A stretch of 24,108 nucleotides of DNA from Victivallales bacterium (GCA_016285335.1 JAEEQO010000015.1:1-24108); one strand, 5' to 3'. Positions 1-9,108 are shown, numbered from the stretch's first letter. Notes: generated from the letters alone by a model not told the origin. Numbers and translations: made by a program.

Positions 1-1
1 C

Positions 2-2287
2 CGCGGTGTGATCGCCGGGATCATTCCGACGACGAATCCGACATCCACGGCGATCTTCAAAGCGCTGATCTCGCTGAAGACCCGCAACGGTATCGTGTTC
101 AGTCCGCATCCGCGCGCCAGAAAATGCACCTGCTATGCCGCAAAGATCGTCCTGGATGCCGCGGTCAAGGCGGGCGCGCCGAAAGACATCATCGCCTGGA
201 TCGACGAGCCGACCGTCTCCATGAGCAGCTATCTGATGAGCCATAAGGACGTCGCTCTGATCCTCGCCACCGGCGGTCCCGGCATGGTGAAGGCCGCTTA
301 TTCCAGCGGCACCCCCGCGATTGGCGTCGGCGCGGGCAATGTCCCGGTGATCATGGACGACACCTGCGACGTGGAAATGGCTGTGAACTCGGTCCTTCTC
401 TCCAAGACCTTCGACAACGGCATGATCTGCGCCTCGGAACAGTCCGTCACGGCACTTGCGCCCATTTACGACAAAGTCAAAGCCGAGTTCCTCAAACGCG
501 GCGGCTATATCCTGAACAAAAAAGAAGCGGCAGCGGTCGGAAAAGTCATTCAGATCGACGGCAAGCTCAATGCGAAGATCGTCGGCCAGACCGCGGTCAC
601 GATCGCCAAACTCGCGGGGATCAAGGTCCCGCCCGAGACCAAGGTCCTGATCGCCGAAGTCAAAGGCGTCGGTCCGGATGTCCCGTTCTCGTGCGAAAAG
701 CTTTCTCCGACGCTGGCGCTTTACAAGGCGGACACGTATGAAGACGCCATAGAGAACGCAAAAGCGCTGCTGAATTACGGCGGTCTCGGACATACCGCGG
801 TCCTCTATACCAACACGCAGAACGAAGAACGCATCCGCGAATTCGGCCACGTCATGCTGGCAAGCCGCGTCCTGATCAATACGCCGAGCTCGCAAGGAGG
901 TATCGGCGACCTCTACAACTTTGCGCTGACGCCCTCCCTGACGCTCGGGTGCGGCAGCTGGGGCGGCAACTATGTCAGCGAAAACGTCGGTCCGAAGAAT
1001 CTTCTGAACATCAAATCCATTGCGAAACGGAGAGAAAACATGCTGTGGTTCCGTATCCCGCAGAGAGTTTACTTCAAATACGGCTGTCTCTGCACGGCGC
1101 TGGGCGATCTTGCGGGCAAGAAACGCGCCTTCATCGTCACCGACAGATTCCTTTACAGCACGGGGCTTCTCAACCCGATGCTTCAGCGGCTGGTCGACAT
1201 GGGCATTTCGCCGCGCGTTTTCAGCGACATCGCGCCGGATCCGACGATCCAGACGGCGAAACGCGGACTCGAACAGCTCAGAAGCTTCGACGCTGACGTG
1301 ATCATTGCGGTCGGCGGCGGATCCCCGATCGACGCGGCCAAGATCATGTGGCTCATGTACGAACTCCCGGACGTCAAGTTCGAGGATATCGCCATGCGCT
1401 TCATGGATATCCGCAAACGCATCGTGAAACTGCCGGAGCTGGGCAAAAAGGCGATGATGGTCGCCGTTCCCACCACCAGCGGCACCGGTTCGGAAGTGAC
1501 GCCGTTCGCCGTGATCACGGATGAGGAGACGCACCAGAAATTCCCGCTGGCGGACTATGCGCTTACGCCGAGCATGGCGATCATCGATACCGAGCTGGTG
1601 ATGAAGCTGCCGAAGGGGCTTACGGCAATCTCCGGCCTGGACGCCCTGACCCATGCCCTGGAGGCGCGTGTCTCCTGCATGCAGAGCGACTATTGCAACG
1701 CGCTGGCAAACGAGGCGGCCAGGCTGATCTTCAAGTATCTGCCCGAGTGCTACAAAAACGGTACGATGAACGAGATTGCCCGCGAACGCATGTTCAATGC
1801 CTCGGCGATGGCCGGCATGGCTTTCGCCAATGCGTTCCTCGGTCTCTGCCACTCCATGGCGCACAAACTCGGCGGCATGTATCACGTCCCGCACGGACTG
1901 GCAAACGCGTTCCTCATCAGCCACATCATCAAATACAATGCCGTGGACTGCATGACCAAGCAGGCGGCATTCCCGCAGTATCACTATCCTAATGCAAAAG
2001 CGGATTATGCCGCCGTGGCCCGCTATATCGGACTGGAAGGCGGGGACGACGATGAACTGGTGACCAGGCTGATCGCGAAAATCGAGGATCTGAAGGCCGA
2101 ACTGGACATCCCGAAAAACATGAAAATGTGGTTCGATGCGAAAGGCATCCCCGAAAAGACGTTCCTCAAGCAGCTGGACGATCTCAGCCTGAAGGCATTC
2201 GACGACCAGTGCACCGGGACCAATCCGCGTTATCCGTTGATTTCCGAGATCAAGGAACTCTACCTGGCGGCGTATTACGGGAAATAA
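2..2287 (+). CDS. adhE: Bifunctional acetaldehyde-CoA/alcohol dehydrogenase AdhE, 5' end missing
   Basis: Cytosolic fermentation enzyme that reduces acetyl-CoA to acetaldehyde and then to ethanol with two NADH. The reading frame is open from base 2 and the first residues (RGVIAGIIPTTNPTST) already lie inside the aldehyde dehydrogenase domain. By comparison with the roughly 890-residue family about 100 N-terminal residues lie outside the window, so the GTG at 8 is not a real start. The aldehyde dehydrogenase half carries the catalytic cysteine in DNGMICASEQS (TGC at 428-430). The iron-dependent alcohol dehydrogenase half begins near 1040 and shows the NAD-binding GGGSPIDAAK, the TTSGTGSEVTPF motif and the metal-ligand region DALTHALEA followed by CHSMAHKLGGMYHVPHG. 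Both halves look intact. A strong hairpin follows the stop, then a small [2Fe-2S] protein gene in the same direction. Confidence 0.95.
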   Translation, partial: RGVIAGIIPTTNPTSTAIFKALISLKTRNGIVFSPHPRARKCTCYAAKIVLDAAVKAGAPKDIIAWIDEPTVSMSSYLMSHKDVALILATGGPGMVKAAYSSGTPAIGVGAGNVPVIMDDTCDVEMAVNSVLLSKTFDNGMICASEQSVTALAPIYDKVKAEFLKRGGYILNKKEAAAVGKVIQIDGKLNAKIVGQTAVTIAKLAGIKVPPETKVLIAEVKGVGPDVPFSCEKLSPTLALYKADTYEDAIENAKALLNYGGLGHTAVLYTNTQNEERIREFGHVMLASRVLINTPSSQGGIGDLYNFALTPSLTLGCGSWGGNYVSENVGPKNLLNIKSIAKRRENMLWFRIPQRVYFKYGCLCTALGDLAGKKRAFIVTDRFLYSTGLLNPMLQRLVDMGISPRVFSDIAPDPTIQTAKRGLEQLRSFDADVIIAVGGGSPIDAAKIMWLMYELPDVKFEDIAMRFMDIRKRIVKLPELGKKAMMVAVPTTSGTGSEVTPFAVITDEETHQKFPLADYALTPSMAIIDTELVMKLPKGLTAISGLDALTHALEARVSCMQSDYCNALANEAARLIFKYLPECYKNGTMNEIARERMFNASAMAGMAFANAFLGLCHSMAHKLGGMYHVPHGLANAFLISHIIKYNAVDCMTKQAAFPQYHYPNAKADYAAVARYIGLEGGDDDELVTRLIAKIEDLKAELDIPKNMKMWFDAKGIPEKTFLKQLDDLSLKAFDDQCTGTNPRYPLISEIKELYLAAYYGK

Positions 2288-2302
2288 AAAAACGATCTCC
2301 GT

Positions 2303-2330
2303 CTCATGTCCGGCACGAACCGGACATGAG
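2303..2330 (+). terminator. Perfect 11-bp hairpin after adhE (terminator or attenuator)
   Basis: CTCATGTCCGG (2303-2313) and CCGGACATGAG (2320-2330) are exact inverted complements with a 6-base loop. The downstream T-tract (CTTTTT near 2345-2350) is about 15 bases away, so this could be an imperfect terminator, a processing or mRNA-stabilising element, or a copy of a dispersed repeat. Its core CATGTCC/GGACATG recurs in the hairpin at 11528-11562. Confidence 0.5.
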
Positions 2331-2379
2331 GCGGGAGGTCTTATGCTTTTTCAAAAAACAAGTAAGGAGAACAACCCCA

Positions 2380-2634
2380 ATGAAAAAAATGACGCTCGAA
2401 ATCTGCTGCGGCACGGCTTGTTATACCATGGGAGCAAACCGGCTTCTGAACATCGAGAACGAGATGCCGATCGAGCTCCGGGGCAAGGCGGAAATAAAGG
2501 CTTCGCCCTGTCTGGGACTCTGTTACAAAAAAGAACTCAAGGGCGCGCCGTACGTCAAGCTCAACGGCATGGTCATCGAACAGGCCACCGCCGAAAAGAT
2601 TTTTGAGAGGATGAAAGAACTGCTTGATTCGTAA
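2380..2634 (+). CDS. Thioredoxin-like [2Fe-2S] ferredoxin domain protein
   Basis: An 84-residue stand-alone [2Fe-2S] protein of the thioredoxin-like fold, as found in the NuoE/HydC subunits of complex I and electron-bifurcating hydrogenases. The ligand pattern is visible: C9-C-G-T-A-C14-Y-T-M-G-A matches the family CxGTxCxxxGA, and C44-L-G-L-C48 gives the second pair. The ATG at 2380 has AAGGAG (2364-2369) at good spacing, so longer reading from 2128, which overlaps adhE, is not needed. It lies downstream of adhE and may carry electrons in the same fermentative redox economy, but no partner subunit is visible. Such single-domain proteins usually act as electron-transfer modules; the exact partner cannot be told. 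Confidence 0.8.
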   Translation: MKKMTLEICCGTACYTMGANRLLNIENEMPIELRGKAEIKASPCLGLCYKKELKGAPYVKLNGMVIEQATAEKIFERMKELLDS

Positions 2635-2743
2635 GGTAAAAATCTGCTTGCGATTGATTGTCAGCGTATGGGCGAAAAGCCGCCGGAATTCGATTGATAG
2701 AGGGTCCCTGAAGTCAATCTGTGGAGTTATTGATGAAAAAACT

Positions 2744-2872
2744 ATTCGCATGGTATGTCCGGACAAGGCAGGATTCATCACGGGCGAGAATATCTGTATT
2801 GACGGCGGCATGACCAAACAAATGATCTATCACAACGATTTCGGCTGGAAGCTTGAAAGAATGGAAGAATGA
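2744..2872 (+). pseudogene. C-terminal remnant of a short-chain dehydrogenase/reductase
   Basis: In one frame the sequence reads ...DKAGFITGENICIDGG followed by MTKQMIYHNDFGWK and a TGA at 2870-2872. This is the characteristic C-terminal tail of SDR-family oxidoreductases (xxFITGxxxxVDGG). Nothing upstream resembles the Rossmann glycine motif or the YxxxK active site, and the segment before it (from about 2640) does not look like coding sequence. The alignment around MVCPDKAG also appears to have lost a few residues of the usual MVxFLCSxxAG. It is therefore read as a degraded gene tail. The next gene's Shine-Dalgarno (GAGGTG) overlaps its stop codon. Confidence 0.65.
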
Positions 2873-2882
2873 GGTGAACGCC

Positions 2883-3293
2883 ATGACCAGATTATTGACC
2901 ATATCCATCCTCCTGTTGACCGCCGTCGCGTTCTGCGACGAGCGGGAGACAATTCGCGACGCAACGGGAAAGGTTGTTGGGACAGCCACGACCAACGGCA
3001 ATCGAACCGTCTACCGCGACGCCACGGGAAAAACCACGGGAACCGCGACCACTGAAGGCAATCGCACGATCTACCGCGATGCCACAGGGAAAGCCGTTGG
3101 AACGGCCACCGAGTCCGGCAACAGGACGACGTACAGAGACGCCACAGGCAAGACCATTGGCACCGCTACTGAATCCGGCAATCGTACAACCTACCGCGAC
3201 GCTACAGGCAAGACCTCCGGCACTGCAACTACATCCGGAAGCGGAACAACCTACCGCGATGCCACCGGAAAGACTGTCGGGACGAAAAAGTGA
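2883..3293 (+). CDS. Small secreted protein of 20-residue YRDATGK repeats
   Basis: A 136-residue protein with a short N-terminal signal peptide (MTRLLTISILLLTAVAF, residues 1-17, probable cleavage near C18/D19). The rest is almost entirely six tandem repeats with the consensus NRTTYRDATGKTxGTATxxG, i.e. a 60-bp unit at the DNA level; the last copy is cut short at VGTKK. The ATG at 2883 is preceded by GAGGTGAACGCC. The pattern of Tyr/Asp/Gly-rich short strands resembles beta-hairpin repeat proteins of the YD-like type, and similar RDASGR/GTATT repeat proteins occur in bacterial genomes, but I know of no established function. Periplasmic or surface exposure is inferred from the signal peptide. 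Repeat number could vary between strains. Confidence 0.75.
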   Translation: MTRLLTISILLLTAVAFCDERETIRDATGKVVGTATTNGNRTVYRDATGKTTGTATTEGNRTIYRDATGKAVGTATESGNRTTYRDATGKTIGTATESGNRTTYRDATGKTSGTATTSGSGTTYRDATGKTVGTKK

Positions 3294-3329
3294 GGTCGAA
3301 AAAAGCAGGGTTCACGGCCTTTTGATTCT

Positions 3330-6300
3330 TTACGCTACCACCCAGCCGTAGCCCTGAACAGCCATATCGACAAAATGCGTCAGCAGAAGATCCGTTTTTG
3401 CGGCAAATGTCTCTTTGTCGTATGACAATGGCAAATCGTTGTTCAACGATTCTTCAATTGCCGATTTTACTTTTGCGCGTGGTTGTTCGTCACGGTACCA
3501 ATCAACCACCATCAGCTCCGATTTCTCTTCGGTGAGCTTTTTGAACAGATTCTTCGCAGACAGTTTGACCTTTTGCTCTTCAACCTTCGTCAGTTTTTTT
3601 CCGGCGATCAGCAAATCGAATATCTCCAGTTCTTCCTCAGACAGTCCCTCGACCTCTGGACGCTTTTCTTCCACCTTAAGGTCTTCTATGAGTTGCAGAA
3701 GCTGTTCGTAGTAATCTTCATTCTCTGATCCACCGGCATTGTAACGGTCGATGATATTTCGGAAACGTTGTGAAAACATCTGTCGAGTGCAGTTGCGGCT
3801 CAACATCTGCTGCAGCGCCTGTTCAATGTATTTTTTCAGATCATCGATCTCAATGGCCTTATATTTTGCGAGCTTGATTTCCTTCTTCAGCCCCTCTATA
3901 TCCAACTTGGACAGATCGATCACCTTTCCCTGATGAATCACAAAGTCATCGTCGTTATCCGCAGCCTGCTGGGACGAAACACTGGTATCCAGGACTTGTG
4001 CCATACGAAGCCGCGCCCGATTGACTTTTTCATCATCAATGGTGTGGCAGAAAAGACCATACAGGTATGCAAGCGGTGAAAACTTCTCATTGCTCCAGTT
4101 CTTTTCAAAGATTTCCGGACGGGATGCCTCGTACAGGTTCATCAGCGTATTCAGGATCACTTTGAACTTATCTTTGTTCTCATCGTTTGCAATAATGGTG
4201 TTGTATGCATCCCGCAGTTTGTCAAGCTGATCTAACGTTGAGGTTTCCGCGACAATCGATCCGATGTCGATGCAGATCCCCTGCAGAAACTCATCAGATT
4301 CGTCCACTGCGCTGTTGATCAGCACAATCAACTGGTCAATATCCTTGGCGGGGTACTCGGTTCCATCGTCTCCGGCGGCATACTCTGTCAATGCTCTCTT
4401 CATGTACTTGAATACATTGACGTAATCGACAATGATCCCGCAGGGTTTGCCGGGATAAACACGATTGGCGCGTGCGATAGCCTGCATCAGCGTGTGTCCC
4501 TTCATGGGCTTATCGAGGTAAAGCGTGGAAAGATTCTCCACATCGAAGCCGGTAAGCCACATGGCACAGACAAAAACGAGTTGCAAAGGGTTATCAGGTT
4601 CTTTGAAGCGGTCTTCGATATCCAGCCCTTCCGGCGTGACTTCGTTCATTTTCTTCCGGTGCATGGAGATATCCAGCCCCTGCTTTTGAAACTTCACATC
4701 TTCGTCAGCTTCTTCGGAAACGATTACCGCCATTTCCACGCGGTTCATGTAATTCAGAATTCGCGTCAGTTCGTCGCGCTTTTCTTTGCTGGCAGCTGCA
4801 TTGCGTTCCTGCATGATACTCTGCTTTTCAATCGCCCAGTAATGCTGCACTTTGTCATACATCTTCACCGTCGTGTACTTGTCAACGGATACGACCATGG
4901 CCTTTCCGAGAAAGCCTCGACGCGGGAAGTGATGTGCGATATCCTGTGCAATTTTATCAATGCGGTCTTCGCGTTTGATAACTTCCAGAATCCTGGAAGA
5001 CGAATTCTCAAGCAGTCGTGTTTCGTCTTCGTTCAGATTCTCCTCTTCGATGATATCCACCACGTCATCATCCAGGAAGTCGTTCTCAAGCCCGACCTCC
5101 GGCACACGGCGGGAGTAGAACAGCGGCACAGTGGAACCGTCCTCCACCGACTGCGCGAAGTTGTATTCGGAGACATAGTTGCCGAACCATTGATTGGTCA
5201 GACGTTTCGCGCCCAGCAGCGGCGTGCCGGTAAAGGCGATGTAATTGGCATTGGGCAACGCGGTACGCATGTTCTCCGCCAGGTCTTTATACTGCGTCCT
5301 ATGCGCCTCGTCCACCAGCACGATAATATCGTCGCGTGTGGTAAGCACGGGATACTTCTTGCCTTTGTCATAGCGGAACTTGTGGATCAGCGTGAAGATG
5401 AATGATTTGTTGGTCTGCAGATACTCCCGGAGTTTCTGGCTGTCTTTAGGCTGACACTCTTCCTTTTGCCCGATCACCTCGGTCTTCACGAAGTTTTTAT
5501 GAATCTGGTCATCCAAATCCTCCCGGTCCGTGATGACGAGGAACGTGAAGTTGCCTGGAATCTTCCGCCGTACCTTGCGGGCAAAGAACACCATGGAAAA
5601 AGATTTGCCGGATCCCTGCGTATGCCAGAATACGCCCAGCTTGCCCTGAAGTTCCGCCCGGTTCTTCACCGATTCCATCAGATTGTTCACGCCGAAATAC
5701 TGGTGGTTCTTGGCGATGATCTTGTTCTTCTGGTTGCGGAACAGGATGAAGTTTTCAATGTAGTCGATCAAGTGCTCTTTGTTCAGCAAACCATCCACAA
5801 AATATCGCACCGAGCTTTCGCCTACAGTCTTGGCTTTCCTAATCGCTTTCCGGTCCGGGCGTTCTTTCTCGGATTCCACCTTCAGCCATTCGAAGAAATG
5901 ATTGTATGTGGCGTTGAATGCCCCGAGCCGCGTCTCCAGGCCATTGGAGAGCACGCAGACTTGATTGAATGCAAACAGATTCGGGATATCCGACAGGTAA
6001 TCCTTCAAATTATCTTTATAGGCTTCTTCTACCTTTTTGATGCTGTTTTTTAGCTCAATGAACACCATCGGCAGTCCATTGACAAAAACCAAAACGTCCG
6101 GTCGCCGCCAGTAAATCCGCCCCTGAATCCACATTTGAGAAACAGCTGTGAATGTGTTGTTCTCCGGTTGATCGAAGTCCACCAGCTTCACAAAGGCAAA
6201 ATCCTCTTTCCCGTTCCGGCGAAGCGTGACCTTGATCCCATTGCGGATTTGGTTGTAGTATTTATAGTTGGTGGCGGTCATATCCGAAGCAGAGAAATCC

Positions 6301-6548
6301 CGACAGAGATCCTTTGCGATCTCCTCCAGTTTCTCCTGGGGGATGCCGGGATTCAGGCGCACCAATGCCTCCCGCAATACCAGCGGAAGCACGCATTGTT
6401 TTTTGTTGTTGCGCCCTGTTCCGTCCGGCAGTGCCTCCCGTTTATCCGGCGAGGCATCGCATTTTACGATATCATAGTAGAACGGAGCCTCCTGTAGCTT
6501 TTGCAGGATCGCCTGTTCAATATCGTCTTCGGATATGAAGTTACGCAT
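3330..6548 (-). CDS. hsdR: Type I restriction endonuclease subunit R (HsdR)
   Basis: A 1072-residue motor and nuclease subunit of a type I restriction enzyme; it translocates DNA using ATP and cuts at a distance. Visible parts in order: N-terminal PD-(D/E)xK nuclease with D151 (WRRPDVLVF), E165 and K167 (VFIELK); Walker A HTQGSGKS at 309-316; DRxDLDDQ near 341-348; DEAH box at 413-416; FTGTPL; and helicase motifs TGFDVEN and QAIARANRV. Length is normal and no frameshift is seen. ATG at 6548 is chosen over the TTG one codon upstream because GGAG (6557-6560) sits 8 bases before it. It is the last gene of the operon, about 20 bases behind the ATPase gene. The operon contains hsdS but no hsdM in this window. 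Confidence 0.95.
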   Translation of the reverse strand: MRNFISEDDIEQAILQKLQEAPFYYDIVKCDASPDKREALPDGTGRNNKKQCVLPLVLREALVRLNPGIPQEKLEEIAKDLCRDFSASDMTATNYKYYNQIRNGIKVTLRRNGKEDFAFVKLVDFDQPENNTFTAVSQMWIQGRIYWRRPDVLVFVNGLPMVFIELKNSIKKVEEAYKDNLKDYLSDIPNLFAFNQVCVLSNGLETRLGAFNATYNHFFEWLKVESEKERPDRKAIRKAKTVGESSVRYFVDGLLNKEHLIDYIENFILFRNQKNKIIAKNHQYFGVNNLMESVKNRAELQGKLGVFWHTQGSGKSFSMVFFARKVRRKIPGNFTFLVITDREDLDDQIHKNFVKTEVIGQKEECQPKDSQKLREYLQTNKSFIFTLIHKFRYDKGKKYPVLTTRDDIIVLVDEAHRTQYKDLAENMRTALPNANYIAFTGTPLLGAKRLTNQWFGNYVSEYNFAQSVEDGSTVPLFYSRRVPEVGLENDFLDDDVVDIIEEENLNEDETRLLENSSSRILEVIKREDRIDKIAQDIAHHFPRRGFLGKAMVVSVDKYTTVKMYDKVQHYWAIEKQSIMQERNAAASKEKRDELTRILNYMNRVEMAVIVSEEADEDVKFQKQGLDISMHRKKMNEVTPEGLDIEDRFKEPDNPLQLVFVCAMWLTGFDVENLSTLYLDKPMKGHTLMQAIARANRVYPGKPCGIIVDYVNVFKYMKRALTEYAAGDDGTEYPAKDIDQLIVLINSAVDESDEFLQGICIDIGSIVAETSTLDQLDKLRDAYNTIIANDENKDKFKVILNTLMNLYEASRPEIFEKNWSNEKFSPLAYLYGLFCHTIDDEKVNRARLRMAQVLDTSVSSQQAADNDDDFVIHQGKVIDLSKLDIEGLKKEIKLAKYKAIEIDDLKKYIEQALQQMLSRNCTRQMFSQRFRNIIDRYNAGGSENEDYYEQLLQLIEDLKVEEKRPEVEGLSEEELEIFDLLIAGKKLTKVEEQKVKLSAKNLFKKLTEEKSELMVVDWYRDEQPRAKVKSAIEESLNNDLPLSYDKETFAAKTDLLLTHFVDMAVQGYGWVVA

Positions 6549-6569
6549 CAAGCCATCTCCGTGTTGACA

Positions 6570-8174
6570 TTAAGCTCTTTGAAAGATTACGGCCTCAAGT
6601 TCTCTGAATACTTCCATATCGCTATTAATGCAAGCTGCAAGATTCCTTTTGAAAACCTCCGCATTGATGCTACCGACAATACTGCAAGCATTTTTTATTC
6701 TTCCAATCTCATCCTTTACATGCTGGTTTATTATGTCGGCAACAAAGGAATCATAGGTTGCTTCGTCAAAAGTCTTCCCGTTTTGTGCACAATATTCCGA
6801 AAGGACTTCTTTGTCGAACAAGTAGTTTTCTATTTCAAATCGCTTCAAAACTCTGTGGTTTTCCAGATTGTTCTTTAAATAATCCCGTCGATCCGCTTCC
6901 GTTGTTTCTTTGCCTGATGCCATATCCCTGTCTTTCAAAACGAGGATTTCAACATCCAAGACCTTTGAGAGAATACTGATAGCGATTGCGCTTCTTTGAT
7001 CAAGTTCGGTATTTCCGCCGCTGGATACAAACAAGGTGTCTGGATACTTTTCTCCGAAAATAGTGTTGTACACCTCGGCATCAAACCCTCGTTCGCTTCC
7101 GTCTGCCCGGGGGTCTGCTCGGCCTTCACAATACACAATTTGTCTGGGAGAAACCAACCCGGTCAAATCATCAAGTGCGGTTTGGAAAAGGTCGCGCCAA
7201 TTATTCCTGCTCTTTATCATTGGAACAAGGGTATATACTTTTGATGCCCATTCATTCTCCTCTTTAAATTCAATGATCTGCGAATCATTGTTCAAATCCT
7301 CTTGCAAAGCGCGCAAAAAACCAATGCTGTGAGTCGCGACCCATATCTGGCAGTTTTCAGGGATCATCTTATTGATTTCAATCAACAACTTTCTCTGAAT
7401 AGCAGTATTTAAATGCAACTCTGGCTCATCAATGATGTAGATGGAATCGGTATATTCGTCTTTTCGAATATACAAATCCAGCAACAGATCAATGACTTCT
7501 TTTTCTCCAGACGAAAGAACATTGTAGGAAAACGTATTAGGCGTGTCATCTTTCTTGAAGAAAAAAGTTCCTTGTCCTGATTCAATGTTTCCAAGATTAT
7601 CTATTTTAAGATTCAGGCACTGGGTGATAGCAGCATTTAGTTCTCCAATTATGTGTGCTTTAGCCTCTGACGGCCTGCAATCTTTTTCATTAAGATATTT
7701 GTTATATTTAATATTTAGGCGCCGATAATTCTGTTCGATTCTCTGATCAATATCAGAAGCGGTTGATGCACCGAAATCATTGTTTCGTAATTCTGAAACG
7801 GCCCTGCTTTCCCTAACATTTAGTAAGCCGTTATAACGGAACGAGCTGCGAAAAGAAAAAATGGTTCGTTCCTTTCCTTCCTTTCTTTTTTGTTCCCAGA
7901 TGTCAGCAAATGCACCGCCATTAAAAAAAATATGAGTATAATTAATATCGTAACTCGGATTTTTATCAAGAGAATGATACAAATAATCTCTACCACCAAC
8001 ATCCCCTATGGGGTGATAGCAATTGGTAAGAAATAGCATTCCATCAAACACACTGCTTTTACCGCAGCCATTGGGGCCAACTAAGGCGACAATACGTTTG
8101 GGATCATCGCCGAGGTCAATCGTCAAATCATGAAATCTTTTATAACCAACAAGATGAATCTTTTTAATTTTCAT
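6570..8174 (-). CDS. AAA ATPase with C-terminal TOPRIM/DUF4435-like domain (OLD-like), embedded in type I RM operon
   Basis: A 534-residue protein with an SMC/ABC-type ATPase: Walker A GPNGCGKS (33-40), signature SSGEKE (221-226), Walker B YIIDEPELHL (246-255) and switch histidine in ATHS (280-283). The C-terminal part has IVYCEG (E350), LKDRDM (D415/D417) and RFEIENYL (445-452), the acidic layout of TOPRIM or DUF4435-type domains found in OLD-family and related anti-phage nucleases. The ATG at 8174 has GGAGG (8184-8188). It lies between hsdS and hsdR on the same strand, so it is likely co-transcribed and probably an added defence effector or a regulator of the restriction complex. The function is inference. 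The ATPase assignment is firm; the C-terminal family (TOPRIM versus DUF4435) is not. Confidence 0.85.
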   Translation of the reverse strand: MKIKKIHLVGYKRFHDLTIDLGDDPKRIVALVGPNGCGKSSVFDGMLFLTNCYHPIGDVGGRDYLYHSLDKNPSYDINYTHIFFNGGAFADIWEQKRKEGKERTIFSFRSSFRYNGLLNVRESRAVSELRNNDFGASTASDIDQRIEQNYRRLNIKYNKYLNEKDCRPSEAKAHIIGELNAAITQCLNLKIDNLGNIESGQGTFFFKKDDTPNTFSYNVLSSGEKEVIDLLLDLYIRKDEYTDSIYIIDEPELHLNTAIQRKLLIEINKMIPENCQIWVATHSIGFLRALQEDLNNDSQIIEFKEENEWASKVYTLVPMIKSRNNWRDLFQTALDDLTGLVSPRQIVYCEGRADPRADGSERGFDAEVYNTIFGEKYPDTLFVSSGGNTELDQRSAIAISILSKVLDVEILVLKDRDMASGKETTEADRRDYLKNNLENHRVLKRFEIENYLFDKEVLSEYCAQNGKTFDEATYDSFVADIINQHVKDEIGRIKNACSIVGSINAEVFKRNLAACINSDMEVFRELEAVIFQRA

Positions 8175-8277
8175 TGTATGATACCTCCAGTTTGTTTCTT
8201 ATACAGAAAGGAAGAAACATGTTTCATGTTTGGATATGAAGTTGCGCATTATGGTCAACATCCCATGATTAATTCTT

Positions 8278-9108
8278 TTATAAATTCTCTTTCAGTTGCT
8301 CAAGCCTGCCTTTGCGGTCCAGATGATCCAGTTCAAGGAATGCGAGCAGAATCATTTGGTAAAGATCATCGTACCACTGTTCGAGTTCCTCATCTTTCAT
8401 GCTGGCGACATATGGTCTATAATTATTGCCGGGATCCGTATTGTTATGTCTCAAATTCATGTTGTTTAAGAGACAGAATATATCTTTTTTCAAAGGCTCA
8501 TTAGCTTTTTCCAGCTTGTCACGCAGTGGTTCAAGTTTGTCCCCTAACGCGACCAATGTAGCTTTTTTTCTCTCAAGATCGCCTTTCATGGAGTGATGAT
8601 TATATTCTATCGTCTTGTACGACAGGTTTGGATCATTCAGAATTTCCGCCACGGAAATCGCCGCCGGATCTTTCGGAACGAAGTCTGTGAAATTATCCTG
8701 TTTATTCGCCATATACCCTATTTTTTCAACAACCTTTTCGATCTGGCGAAGATAGAATTGTATCGCAACCTGCATTGCTATCGTTTGATCCCCACGGCTG
8801 ATTAAATCAACATGATAGACAAGATTATACGAATATTCGCAGAAGCAAATCAAATAATTAAGGTCAAAATCACGAGGAAACTCCCTAAATATGAATTTGT
8901 GAGAAACATCAAAGTCATTCAAAGAGACGCATGTTCCAGCGAAAGGGATTTCTTGAAAATGTTTATCACAAATACTTCTCAAGGTTATGATGCAATTCAT
9001 CCCCTCATATATATTTTTCAAAAAGAACAGGTTATAGAGGCGATCATATTCCCTACGAATATCAAGCTTTGCATTTTTCAGAACTTGTGAAAAAGGAATT
9101 CTTTTCAT
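8278..9108 (-). CDS. Unknown protein encoded between hsdS and the ATPase gene
   Basis: A 276-residue protein with no family I recognise. It appears soluble and largely helical, with a charged coiled-coil-like stretch around residues 175-205 (ERKKATLVALGDKLEPLRDK) and a conserved-looking motif LLNNMNLRHNNTDPGNNY near residues 210-230. The RHNN box faintly recalls helical HEPN-type proteins, but the usual RX4-6H spacing is absent, so that is only a guess. Its ATG overlaps the hsdS stop as ATGA (9105-9108), and GGAG lies within the hsdS end, indicating translational coupling to hsdS. There is a gap of 103 bases before the ATPase gene. Context suggests an accessory partner of the restriction/ATPase module. 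Confidence 0.75.
   Translation of the reverse strand: MKRIPFSQVLKNAKLDIRREYDRLYNLFFLKNIYEGMNCIITLRSICDKHFQEIPFAGTCVSLNDFDVSHKFIFREFPRDFDLNYLICFCEYSYNLVYHVDLISRGDQTIAMQVAIQFYLRQIEKVVEKIGYMANKQDNFTDFVPKDPAAISVAEILNDPNLSYKTIEYNHHSMKGDLERKKATLVALGDKLEPLRDKLEKANEPLKKDIFCLLNNMNLRHNNTDPGNNYRPYVASMKDEELEQWYDDLYQMILLAFLELDHLDRKGRLEQLKENL

Noticed and set aside
4494..5405. Plus-strand frame of 303 codons
   Set aside because: Antisense of hsdR, whose helicase motifs are intact on the other strand.
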